Positions 35,571-42,577 of a DNA stretch of 46,059 bases are shown here, in pieces. Source of the DNA: a virus; IMG/VR virus record IMGVR_UViG_3300043540_000318, positions 1 through 46,059 of that record, one strand, 5' to 3'. The translations under genes were made by a program, and so were the position numbers. The notes beneath the pieces are model-generated. The model did no database searches. It saw only the letters and a list, made by a program, of their open reading frames with translations, and was not told where the DNA came from. Numbering within the stretch: the first letter of the stretch is position 1; each line of letters begins with the position of its first letter.

Positions 35571-35586
35571 GATAGGGAGGTGAAGC

Positions 35587-36387
35587 ATGCTTCGTAGTAT
35601 GAGGAGGAAGAAAGTCGGTTATGCTGTTGAGATAGATGAATCGATTGATCTCAGAGCGAGAGCAAACGAAGCAAAGGGGCAGATAGAGCACAACTTCCTC
35701 GTGCTCGCTGAATGTCTATTTATGATTGTACGATCTGCCTCCTACCGTAAGTGGGGCTACAAGTCATTTAAGGCGTACGTAGAAAATGAGCTCGACTTCC
35801 AGCCGCGCAAGGCCACATACCTCGTATCAGTGTGGAACATGGTTGTCTCATATGACCTTCCGCGTGATCGTATCGAGAAGATAAAGTGGTACAAAGCAGC
35901 GTTGCTTTTACCTGTTCTGCACGATGAGAATAAGGAATTGTGGCTCGAACGCGCTGAGCAGATGTCCACAGCCGAGCTTGAGAGGGCTGTGAAGGAACAA
36001 CAGGCAGAGATGTCTGGGTTTGAGCATGCCAGTCAGATAGTAAAACTGATGTTCAAGCTTGATACTTCCGATGCATCGCTTGTTGCTGACGCAGTGGAGA
36101 AATCAAAGGAGATCAATGAAACCGACAACGCAGGCGTTGCGCTTGCGCGTATATGCAGCGAGTGGCTGGTCATGAAGGGCGCGTCTCTGTCAGCAGCCTC
36201 GGCTGATTACTACATCGACTATATCAACAAAACATTCGGTCTCTCAATCGAATTGCCAAAGGAAACTCCCCCGCAGAAGAAGAGCAAATTGATTCCAAAC
36301 ATAATGGATGACGATAGGAAACCGAAGTTTGTTCCGATAACTGACGATGATATAGATAGCGTACTTGGGTTGAATAGCGATGGATGA
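35587..36387 (+). CDS. HTH-containing regulatory-type protein
   Basis: 266 residues with GGGAGGTG 5 nt before the ATG. Residues about 20-85 (IEHNFLVLAECLFMIVRSASYRKWGY, then SFKAYVENELDFQPRKATYL) match an HTH-like domain common in phage and plasmid regulators (DUF3102/ParB-HTH-like: 'Y-x-x-WGY-x-SF-x-x-Y'). The rest is helical and acidic at the end. It begins the last third of the operon, so it may control late or packaging genes. Confidence 0.62.
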   Translation: MLRSMRRKKVGYAVEIDESIDLRARANEAKGQIEHNFLVLAECLFMIVRSASYRKWGYKSFKAYVENELDFQPRKATYLVSVWNMVVSYDLPRDRIEKIKWYKAALLLPVLHDENKELWLERAEQMSTAELERAVKEQQAEMSGFEHASQIVKLMFKLDTSDASLVADAVEKSKEINETDNAGVALARICSEWLVMKGASLSAASADYYIDYINKTFGLSIELPKETPPQKKSKLIPNIMDDDRKPKFVPITDDDIDSVLGLNSDG

Positions 36388-37288
36388 GGTACAACTCTTT
36401 TCAGTCGGGCTGTACCGCGCCATACTCAGGGGGAATACATCTATAGCAAAGTACTGCCTTTCTTGTGTATGGAAGGCAGATGGGGGAAAAGCATACCTCG
36501 AATGGAGACTGCCGTTAATAACATGCAAAACAAATTTCTATCTCATTGATAAAGTCTTGGAAGTCACAAAGGATGGTCTTACTGGGGCGAGCGCATGGCA
36601 GATTGTATATGCGCTTGCATCGCTCCCAAAGGCAAGGGACGCCTATGCGCTTGCGCTTATGGCGCATGACAGGACGCTTCTCCCATCTGAGACGCCGTTT
36701 GAAGTCTCTGTGTTTCTAAATCCAGACTTGCAGTGGAACGACTTGGTTGTGCCTGACCTACTATTTGAAAAGACAGCAACCAAACTTGAGGCGCTCATCT
36801 ATCTCTCTGCATCGTTTCTCAAAAAAGTTCGTACCGCAGTGGATTACGAGCTGGCGACTCCGCAACAAGTCCCAGCTCCGTCAGAGTTGCCAAACTGGGT
36901 GTTTTTAACTGAGGACCTTATCGAAGTCACGATCAACAGAGCGCTCAGTAAACTTGTCTTCGATATCATGGTTCATGATTATTGTGAATTTGAAGAGAAA
37001 GAGTACAGCATATATGCACCAAGTGTGACTGATAACATTCTATGGCCAATATTATTGGAAAGGATGTGCAATAGACTCAGTGTGACATACAAAGATTGTA
37101 GGATTGTGTGGGAGGGGATTAATAGTGAGTGTAAAAGAGGAAGCGGAACAATGGCTGAAGAAGACAGAGGAGGAAGGGAATCTGGTGAATTGCAAACTGC
37201 TATCGGCCAAGATGCACAAGAAACACTGCCAGATAAGGAAGAGCATGTTCCTAGAAGACGACGAGGAGGAAAGGCCGCTGAAGTTTAG
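36380..37288 (+). CDS. Unknown protein of the pre-terminase region
   Basis: 302 residues, overlapping the preceding stop. The N-terminal ~240 residues look like a folded alpha-rich domain (KYCLSCVWKADGGKAYLEW, ARDAYALALMAHDRTLLP, LERMCNRLSVTYKDCRIVW). The last ~55 residues are low-complexity and end in RRRRGGK. They lie in the same DNA as another likely gene in a different frame (37125-37334), so the tail may be a translational by-product. No family is recognised. Confidence 0.65.
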   Translation: MDEVQLFSVGLYRAILRGNTSIAKYCLSCVWKADGGKAYLEWRLPLITCKTNFYLIDKVLEVTKDGLTGASAWQIVYALASLPKARDAYALALMAHDRTLLPSETPFEVSVFLNPDLQWNDLVVPDLLFEKTATKLEALIYLSASFLKKVRTAVDYELATPQQVPAPSELPNWVFLTEDLIEVTINRALSKLVFDIMVHDYCEFEEKEYSIYAPSVTDNILWPILLERMCNRLSVTYKDCRIVWEGINSECKRGSGTMAEEDRGGRESGELQTAIGQDAQETLPDKEEHVPRRRRGGKAAEV

Positions 37289-37334
37289 AGTTCGTATGTT
37301 CTGTAAAAATTGTGAGGCTATTAACGATGAGTGA
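37125..37334 (+). CDS. Small Cys/His zinc-binding protein overlapping its neighbour
   Basis: 69 residues from GTG 37125, supported by GGAGGGG 7 nt upstream. The Cys/His spacing (NCKLLSAKMHKKHCQIRK, then FCKNCE) fits a small zinc-binding phage protein family. It overlaps the end of the 302-residue frame by ~160 nt in another frame and its stop overlaps the next ATG (ATGAGTGA), so it is coupled to the following gene. Function unknown; a regulator of packaging genes is possible. Confidence 0.6.
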   Translation: MSVKEEAEQWLKKTEEEGNLVNCKLLSAKMHKKHCQIRKSMFLEDDEEERPLKFRVRMFCKNCEAINDE

Positions 37335-38013
37335 TGAATTGATACAGAAACTAAGGAAAGTTGCCGAATCATCGAAACTAGAACACAAATGGCTTTACAA
37401 GCTCACAGATTCTCAACTCGTTGATATATACAACTTGATACGTAGCGGAAAGTTGCTCGTTGAGATACCGGATACAGTGGTGGATAACTGGGGCATCGAT
37501 GTTGATATATCAAAGCAACAGATGGTATCAGACCTTGCAAACTTCAAGCTGAAGGCGCTCGACGATGTTGCGCTTGCAGTTGCACAGCAACGCGCCGGCG
37601 ATCCACGCGCGGGCGAGATCGCCAGTCGTCTCAACAAACTGAGTACCAAGGTTGATGCAATGGGGAGGCTTGGCTGGCTCATCGATCTGCAAACAGAGCG
37701 TGTCCAGTCGCTCACTGAATCCAAGGACTCTCGAACCATCCATCATGCATCAGAAGCGGTTCGTGAGCTCGGCCTACTCCTTGAAAAATACATCCGGCTC
37801 GAATCTGAGGTAGAATCGGGAAAGATCACCATGCGAACATCAGTCGCTGGTTCAATACTAGATGGTTTGCAGGAAGAAGGGAGGCTCATATCAGAAGCGG
37901 CAACAAAACTCCTTACAATGACAAAAGAGATCACCATTGAACAACCTCAATTGACATGCGACCTGCCTGAAGTCTCGCACAAGAGGTTAGAGGTTATCAA
38001 TGAAAAATCATAG
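37327..38013 (+). CDS. Probable terminase small subunit
   Basis: 228 residues from ATG 37327. The sequence is alpha-helical with a long coiled-coil-like middle (AIHH... ELGLLLEKYIRLESEVESGK) and an N-terminal part (LEHKWLYKLTDSQLVDIYNLIR) that could be a DNA-binding helix set. It precedes the large terminase with a 14-nt overlap, the standard order. No diagnostic motif; the call rests on position and fold type. Confidence 0.55.
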   Translation: MSDELIQKLRKVAESSKLEHKWLYKLTDSQLVDIYNLIRSGKLLVEIPDTVVDNWGIDVDISKQQMVSDLANFKLKALDDVALAVAQQRAGDPRAGEIASRLNKLSTKVDAMGRLGWLIDLQTERVQSLTESKDSRTIHHASEAVRELGLLLEKYIRLESEVESGKITMRTSVAGSILDGLQEEGRLISEAATKLLTMTKEITIEQPQLTCDLPEVSHKRLEVINEKS

Positions 38014-40003
38014 CAAGATCAAGCTTGACCATGCAATGGAGGTATTACTCGACGTCAGCAAGGGGCTGAATGCAAACGAGCGCATCCTCTTGGAGTCGTT
38101 AATCCTTGCGTGCAATCCTACTGAGGAAGATGGTCAGCTTGTGATCGATGCAAATCTCTTCTCAACATTTTGCAGGAATTATATCGATGCAGTCACCTCA
38201 AACGACCCTAATCTCCTCTTCAATGCAAAAGGGTATAAGGTTAAACCAGTCGATGTTGAGGAGTTCTTAGAATCAGAAGCCTACATGAATCAAAAGGGGC
38301 ACGTTCGCCCTGTTATCAAATATGAGCTTGATAGGCTTTTCAGCAATCGCGATAAATTCGTCGAAGTTGTCCTCTCCGGCGGCATCGGAATTGGGAAATC
38401 ATATTTCGCAGAGATGGCGGTTGCGTATATGGTTTATCTCAATTCATGCCTCATAAATCCACAGTCTGAGTATGACCTTGCTCCTGGGAGCAGCATTTAC
38501 TTTATTCTGCAATCTGTATCCCTCACCACCGCAAGGCGCGTCCTCTTCTCGCAGATGCTCGCAAGGATGGAACAGACGATCTACTTCACAAAAGTCTTCC
38601 CGTTTGATAAGAAGGTGAAATCAGAGTTGCGGTTCCCAAACCATATCTGTATCACACCAATCTCATCCTCAGAGATGTCAGCAATCGGTCTCAATATCTT
38701 CGGCGGCGTACTCTCCGAGGCGAACTTCCTCCAAGTGGTGGAAAGCAGCAAGCAGCTCAAAGGGAATGAAGCAGGCGGCATCTTCGATCAAGCAGAACGA
38801 AACTACAACACCGTCATGCAACGTATGAGGAGCCGTTTTGATAAAATGGGCAAACTCCCAGGCATGATGATACTCGACTCAGCGTCACATTACCCTGGGG
38901 ATTTCCTGAGCAGGAAGATCAAGGAGGCGGAAACCGACCCCACGATCTTTGTCATGAAATACGCACAGTGGGAGGCGCTCCCCAAAGACCGACTTAGCAG
39001 AGAGACGTTCCTTGTCGAAGTTGGAAACGAGGAGCGCGAATCAAGGATACTTCCAAAGCGTGAAATGGCGCACCCAGATGCAGAAGTGATCGAAGTCCCA
39101 ATGAACTACTTCAGAGACTTCCAGCGCAACTGTGAATCGGCGTTACGAGATTTCGCAGGCATCACAATAGGCACAGAAGGGGCTTTCATAAAGGATCGCG
39201 CTGCAGTTGTGGAGGCAGCCAACAAACACTCATTGCTCTTCAGCGACCTACAACTCTTCAAAAAGGATGAGATTATCATCGATAATGAACTCGACTTACA
39301 CATGCCTCGATATGACGACCTCATATGTCATGAATATCTCGATGATGTCTCATTTAATAAAGATGCAGAGTTTGCGCTTCATGCAGACCTCGGGCTATCA
39401 AAAGATGCAGTAGGATTAGTGATTGGTCATATCATTGACTACGTCAGTCTCCCATCATCAACATTCTACAGCGATCGAATTGGAGAATTCGTAGAACTGC
39501 AAGACCTGGTAGCGCCAGTAATTTGTCTTGACGGCATCCTTAGAATCATCCCACCTCATGGCGGAGAGGTTAGCCAAGAACTCACAAGAGGATTAATCAT
39601 ATACCTCTCACAGCTCGTAAACCTAAAGTTCGGCACCTTCGATCGATACGGCTCAGCAATATTCATCCAAGGGCTCAGAAAGCTCAGGGTAAGGAGCGGA
39701 TTAGTCTCCGTGGTGACAACCACTGTACCGTACAACGAACTTAAGGCTGCATACATAGAGCGAAGAATAATGCATCCACGACATGCACACTATATGGATG
39801 AGATTGTCGGACTGCAATATCTGCCAAAGAGGAATATGATTGATCACCTTCCTACCAAAACAAAGGATATTGCTGATGCGGCTGCTGCTGTTACACACAT
39901 TCTTACCCACAAATTAGCAAAAATACATCAGCATTCGAAGAAAGAGCAGAGCGACCAGCGTAAAACAATCATTAATAAACGTATTAGATTTAGAAGAAAA
40001 TAA
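38000..40003 (+). CDS. Terminase large subunit
   Basis: 667 residues. ATPase: Walker A SGGIGIGKS (126-134), a Walker B-like strand IFGGVLSEANF and a coupling motif LDSASHYPG. Nuclease (RNase H-like): HADLGLSKDAVGLVIGH, FDRYGSA, then KDIADAAAAVTH with the final acidic residue. This motor packages DNA into the prohead through the portal and cuts the concatemer. It is the last gene of the operon, on the opposite strand from the capsid genes, which is unusual. Confidence 0.88.
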   Translation: MKNHSKIKLDHAMEVLLDVSKGLNANERILLESLILACNPTEEDGQLVIDANLFSTFCRNYIDAVTSNDPNLLFNAKGYKVKPVDVEEFLESEAYMNQKGHVRPVIKYELDRLFSNRDKFVEVVLSGGIGIGKSYFAEMAVAYMVYLNSCLINPQSEYDLAPGSSIYFILQSVSLTTARRVLFSQMLARMEQTIYFTKVFPFDKKVKSELRFPNHICITPISSSEMSAIGLNIFGGVLSEANFLQVVESSKQLKGNEAGGIFDQAERNYNTVMQRMRSRFDKMGKLPGMMILDSASHYPGDFLSRKIKEAETDPTIFVMKYAQWEALPKDRLSRETFLVEVGNEERESRILPKREMAHPDAEVIEVPMNYFRDFQRNCESALRDFAGITIGTEGAFIKDRAAVVEAANKHSLLFSDLQLFKKDEIIIDNELDLHMPRYDDLICHEYLDDVSFNKDAEFALHADLGLSKDAVGLVIGHIIDYVSLPSSTFYSDRIGEFVELQDLVAPVICLDGILRIIPPHGGEVSQELTRGLIIYLSQLVNLKFGTFDRYGSAIFIQGLRKLRVRSGLVSVVTTTVPYNELKAAYIERRIMHPRHAHYMDEIVGLQYLPKRNMIDHLPTKTKDIADAAAAVTHILTHKLAKIHQHSKKEQSDQRKTIINKRIRFRRK

Positions 40004-40007
40004 CAGT

Positions 40008-40075
40008 TTGGGCCCCATTTCATCCTTCCTATGCGCCTTCCCGCATCAGCTTCCCCTATGTGGGGCCCAATTTTT
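40008..40075 (+). terminator. Terminator at the end of the replication/packaging operon
   Basis: TTGGGCCCCA (40008-40017) pairs perfectly with TGGGGCCCAA (40061-40070), followed by TTTTTA. The 43-nt interval contains a second hairpin, ATGCG/CGCAT. It starts 5 nt after the terL stop. Confidence 0.75.
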
Positions 40076-40111
40076 ACCCCAAAATTTTTTCCACTTTCCT
40101 GTTTTTCACAC

Positions 40112-40127
40112 CTTTTTCTAGAAAAAG
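40112..40127. repeat. 16-bp palindrome in AT-rich intergenic stretch
   Basis: CTTTTTCTAGAAAAAG is perfectly symmetric. It stands at the start of an AT-rich block (about 40128-40200) that holds TTATAAA-type repeats. From 40004 to 40504 no gene is seen: terminator, this palindrome, the AT-rich block, a promoter and hairpins. Confidence 0.4.
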
Positions 40128-40271
40128 ACCCCCGAATATTTCTTGTAATTATATCAATTATTTATAAATACTAACGATACCAACTACTTATAAACGCCAA
40201 AATATTGCTCTCTATCTATAGGGGTTTAAGTTGGCCGGCGGCGCGCTCCAGCGCTTTATGATTTGTGGGTC

Positions 40272-40300
40272 TTGACTCCGAGACCGCGGTATGCTAAGCT
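40272..40300 (+). promoter_or_regulatory. Promoter of the accessory region
   Basis: TTGACT at 40272-40277, 17 bp, TAAGCT at 40295-40300. The only promoter-like pair between the terL terminator and the first accessory gene. The ~200-nt leader behind it is structured: a long-range GC-rich stem (about 40307-40316 with 40391-40402) and the hairpins at 40409 and 40444. Confidence 0.5.
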
Positions 40301-40408
40301 ATACCTATACGCGCGAGGGGGGCGGGCGCACGGATACTACTATGCCTGTGCTGTCCCGAGCGTAAGTAGCTGTAATCACGCTTCTTTCGCCGCGCGGTAT
40401 CACATATA

Positions 40409-40433
40409 GCATATACATCAACCGTGTATATGC
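40409..40433 (+). promoter_or_regulatory. Leader hairpin GCATATACA/TGTATATGC
   Basis: A perfect 9-bp stem with a 7-nt loop in the leader of the accessory operon, just before a second, longer hairpin. Confidence 0.45.
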
Positions 40434-40443
40434 GCATCAAATA

Positions 40444-40491
40444 CTTCAAGCTTTACATCAGCATCGCATCGACTTAAAGTAAAGCTTGAAG
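40444..40491 (+). promoter_or_regulatory. Leader hairpin immediately before the RBS
   Basis: A perfect 13-bp stem CTTCAAGCTTTAC/GTAAAGCTTGAAG with a 22-nt loop that contains CATCAGCATCGCATCG, a sequence related to repeats further right. It ends 2 nt before the GGAGGG of the next gene, so it could control ribosome access. Confidence 0.55.
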
Positions 40492-40504
40492 GATGGAGGG
40501 CATC

Positions 40505-40975
40505 ATGTCGAACATGAGCCTTAAGTGGAGTGGCCAGACCTTAGCACTTGTGAGTGCAAAAGGTCGAGTGCTACTTGAAGGTATGGTTATGCTCACGCAT
40601 GATCATACTAGGTTTACGGCAATTGTTCGGGTTGCCGGTGGTACATCCGAACAATATTTTAAGTTAATCCGACCGCATAGCGCTGATTCCGCACTATGCG
40701 GTTCAGCGTTCGGAAGCGATTACATGCAGCGGCCAATGAGTCGCTGCCACAATGGGGTTGCAATAATGGGGTGGCCGGTCGAGGAAGTAGTGCGCGGCCG
40801 CACCAAGTATTCACTCTTAAAAACAGCGTTAAAGCGCTGTTTTTACGAAGGAAAAGTCTTTTCAAGTTATAGGGTGGCTCATTGGTTCCTAAGTGAGCTA
40901 CTCTGCAACGGTATAGGGAAAGCAGCAAGATTACAGGGACTTGCGCGTGCTTTCCAAAAGGAGCTTGAACAATGA
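40505..40975 (+). CDS. Unknown protein encoded by a hairpin-dense gene
   Basis: 156 residues from ATG 40505 (GGAGGG 5 nt upstream; an ATG at 40493 overlaps the RBS). The sequence looks protein-like (LKWSGQTLALVSAKGRVLLEG, RVAHWFLSELL) but no family is recognised. The nucleotide sequence is filled with consecutive inverted repeats, at 40542-40573, 40581-40608, 40622-40655, 40671-40703, 40726-40747, 40790-40803, 40818-40845, 40871-40904 and 40917-40955, several using G-U pairs. The DNA may therefore be under RNA-structure selection as well as, or instead of, coding selection. Its stop overlaps the next start (ATGA). Confidence 0.5.
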   Translation: MSNMSLKWSGQTLALVSAKGRVLLEGMVMLTHDHTRFTAIVRVAGGTSEQYFKLIRPHSADSALCGSAFGSDYMQRPMSRCHNGVAIMGWPVEEVVRGRTKYSLLKTALKRCFYEGKVFSSYRVAHWFLSELLCNGIGKAARLQGLARAFQKELEQ

Positions 40976-41193
40976 AGGAGCAGACCATGAGGAGGGTTGT
41001 GCTCAGGATAGCTGAGCACAACGAAAACAGAGTGTTTGTTGAGTACGTGAACGGTAAAGGCGAGTACAGCCGCCGCACCGTTCAAATTACAGGTCACAAT
41101 GATTCCCAATTTTGGGGATATTGTGAACTGAGACAAGACGAGAGAGTGTTTAGGTTCGACCGGTTAGTGTTTGCCGGTCAACCAAAACACTGA
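40972..41193 (+). CDS. Small WYL-like single-domain protein
   Basis: 73 residues, AAGGAG 8 nt upstream. The pattern VFVEYVNGKGEYSRRTVQI ... FWGYCELRQDERVFRFDRL resembles the SH3-like core of WYL domains ('I-x-Y ... R-x-V-x-P ... W-x-L-x-A-x-C-x-x-R-x-x-x-R-x-F-R-x-D-R'). A free-standing domain without an HTH is unusual; such ligand-sensing domains regulate defence systems. The gene also holds perfect hairpins (40996-41022, 41050-41082, 41094-41126, 41158-41179). Confidence 0.6.
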   Translation: MKEQTMRRVVLRIAEHNENRVFVEYVNGKGEYSRRTVQITGHNDSQFWGYCELRQDERVFRFDRLVFAGQPKH

Positions 41194-41202
41194 GGGGTTA
41201 AG

Positions 41203-41955
41203 GGGGGGCTCCAACAACTGCAGCCAAGTTGCTAATTTGACTGTAGTTGTTGGGGGAAAGAAAATAAAGTGGGTTGCGGTCAGTGGACTCACCTGCATAA
41301 AAAGCTACCCTTGCTGGTAACTCCCTGATGCAAAGTCCGACCGCAACGTCCAGCCCACCCGCAGAAGCGGGGCGACGCCAAGAGTACAGAGATGTTGAGG
41401 CGCGGGTGATGGTGGAAGGGGGCGGTGATCCTCAGGGGGGGAAGTACTGAGGATGCGTCACACCGCCCCGTCGCAACCCCTGGAACCCCACAGGGACACA
41501 CCACCTAGGTGCAGACACTCCAAAAGGGAGTGGAGCTCGCGATATGCAGCGACCGTCGGGATGACGGACGTGGGAGTCGTGGCAATGTCTGGAGCCACGG
41601 CAAGGCAAAAAGGCGGGTTACATGCACCGAAACCGGAAATCCCAGACAGGGGGTTGACGTCATCCCTAAGCTCCAATGAGGACAACGGGAAGATGAGCCG
41701 CCGCGACATAACGGGAAGTGAAAGTGAATCGTAAGTCAGGAGTCGCGGGGCGGTACTAAGCAAGGAGCAAGGGGATGACGTCCGACCTGCCCGCGATCTG
41801 CGAGGAGACTCGATCGCGTAATGATCCCCGCCCCTCGTGCCAACAACGACGACGGGCGACATGGGACCACTGATGTCAAGTTGGCGTGGAGACATCCTGG
41901 TTGCGGTCGAAAGGCAACGTTGCCAGCCAGACCAGATCGTGGGCATCCTCCTAAA
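41203..41955 (+). ncRNA. Candidate large structured non-coding RNA (~750 nt)
   Basis: A GC-rich stretch without a believable gene but with many stable helices. At 41211-41253 lies a 13-bp stem with one G-U. At 41273-41347 an arm carries nested stems GTTGCGGTC/GACCGCAAC, GGACT/AGTCC, TGCAT/ATGCA and TACC/GGTA. CCCGC/GCGGG with loop AGAA is at 41358-41371, and 41419-41469 has a 9-bp stem over a 7-bp stem. Hairpins follow at 41516-41532, 41553-41567 and 41578-41599. At 41792-41818 a stem is capped by a GAGA (GNRA) loop. GCCAAC/GTTGGC (41839-41885) encloses GACAT/ATGTC. GACGTCATCCC (41656-41666) and GGGATGACGTC (41772-41782) make an 11-bp long-range helix that crosses the 41747/41834 stem, a possible pseudoknot. 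Size, complexity and phage context recall GOLLD and ROOL RNAs; identity is not established. No own promoter or terminator is seen, so it may be processed from the operon transcript. Confidence 0.55.
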
Positions 41956-42005
41956 CAATAGACCTGAGTAGAAGGGATTGCTAACATGGAAAGGAGGTGA
42001 TAGCG

Positions 42006-42140
42006 GTGCTCACAGGTGAGGCTTGGACCGACCTGTGGGAGGACCTCGGAGCCATCGGCTTCGACGAGGCGTTCGACGATGATGACGCCTCCGAAGAGCC
42101 CGAGGGCTTCGAGGGCTTCGACCTCGACCTGCCTCTGTAA
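42006..42140 (+). CDS. 44-residue extremely acidic protein
   Basis: Start GTG 42006 with a full-consensus AAAGGAGGTGA ending 5 nt upstream. The product (MLTGEAWTDLWEDLGAIGFD..., ending EGFEGFDLDLPL) has 16 Asp/Glu and no Lys, Arg or His. Such composition occurs in DNA-mimic inhibitors of restriction or CRISPR enzymes and in small transcription modulators. It is immediately upstream of the AcrIII-1 gene. CCTCCT at 41947-41952, in the 3' part of the structured RNA, can pair with its AGGAGG. Function is inferred only from composition and context. Confidence 0.6.
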   Translation: MLTGEAWTDLWEDLGAIGFDEAFDDDDASEEPEGFEGFDLDLPL

Positions 42141-42161
42141 TGGGGGCGGGTTGAGGTTGAG

Positions 42162-42311
42162 GTGATCCGCGTCCCGAAGCGCGGCCATGACACACTCGCA
42201 TGGGTGGAACCGAGTGCAAACACGAATCAAAAAAGAAACGGAGGAGTTAAGAATGTTAATTATCAATGCAATCAGTGTAAACATGCTGCCCAAAGAAGGG
42301 GCGGCACTTAA
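42162..42311 (+). CDS. Possible 49-residue ORF overlapping the AcrIII-1 start
   Basis: GTG 42162 with GAGG 5 nt upstream opens a frame (IRVPKRGHDTLAWVEP..., with a CNQC pair) that runs 59 nt into the AcrIII-1 gene in another frame. The first 17 residues look protein-like, the rest less so. It may be a leader ORF coupling translation to the anti-CRISPR gene, or chance. Confidence 0.25.
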   Translation: MIRVPKRGHDTLAWVEPSANTNQKRNGGVKNVNYQCNQCKHAAQRRGGT

Positions 42312-42573
42312 GGTCCGACCGGTCTCCCTGGAGCAAGCCAGGGAAATACTGGAAGACGGGTTCGAATCAGCCATAGGTCACACCGAGACCGCGAATGTGG
42401 TCGGTGGGATGCTGGGCATGTCAGTACCCACGAACAGAGTCACGGTGCAACTGGGCTTCGGAGACGAGGCTCTGGTGGCACAGTATATAGGTCAGAGGCT
42501 GCCCGAAGGGGCAACCTCGCTGCCGGAAGGTGCAGAGATAAGGTTCTTCTACCTCACGGTGGAAGAACTCTAA
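42253..42573 (+). CDS. acrIII-1: AcrIII-1 family ring nuclease (DUF1874), anti-type III CRISPR
   Basis: 106 residues from ATG 42253 (GGAGGAG 6 nt upstream). The sequence follows the DUF1874 pattern closely: LIINAISVNML at the start, ESAIGHTETANVVGGML with the catalytic-type His43, NRVTVQLGFGDEALVAQ and YIGQRLPEG. In SIRV1 gp29 the corresponding elements are FSINML, SIGHDST and ISQRLEEG. The family cleaves cyclic tetra-adenylate, the second messenger made by type III CRISPR complexes, and so shuts off the ancillary nucleases. It is placed in the accessory operon after the acidic small protein. The leader hairpin of the next gene begins four bases after its stop. Confidence 0.9.
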   Translation: MLIINAISVNMLPKEGAALKVRPVSLEQAREILEDGFESAIGHTETANVVGGMLGMSVPTNRVTVQLGFGDEALVAQYIGQRLPEGATSLPEGAEIRFFYLTVEEL

Positions 42574-42577
42574 GACC

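Noticed and set aside
40818-40845. Intrinsic terminator inside the 156-residue gene
   Set aside because: The 11-bp stem ends in a T-run, but the T's are paired with the A's of the same stem and the surrounding ORFs need transcription through it. It fits the general hairpin pattern better, though attenuation cannot be excluded.
41203-41955. Group II or group I intron, RNase P RNA, tmRNA
   Set aside because: No domain V-like hairpin, no GUGYG start, no reverse transcriptase or homing endonuclease, no interrupted gene, and none of the short universal RNase P or tmRNA motifs could be found by eye.
41453-42374. Open frames of 93 (+), 166 (-) and 212 (-) codons across 41453-42374
   Set aside because: They have no good ribosome site, atypical composition, and overlie the structured RNA or the AcrIII-1 and acidic-protein genes. 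GC-rich sequence has few stops, which explains their length.
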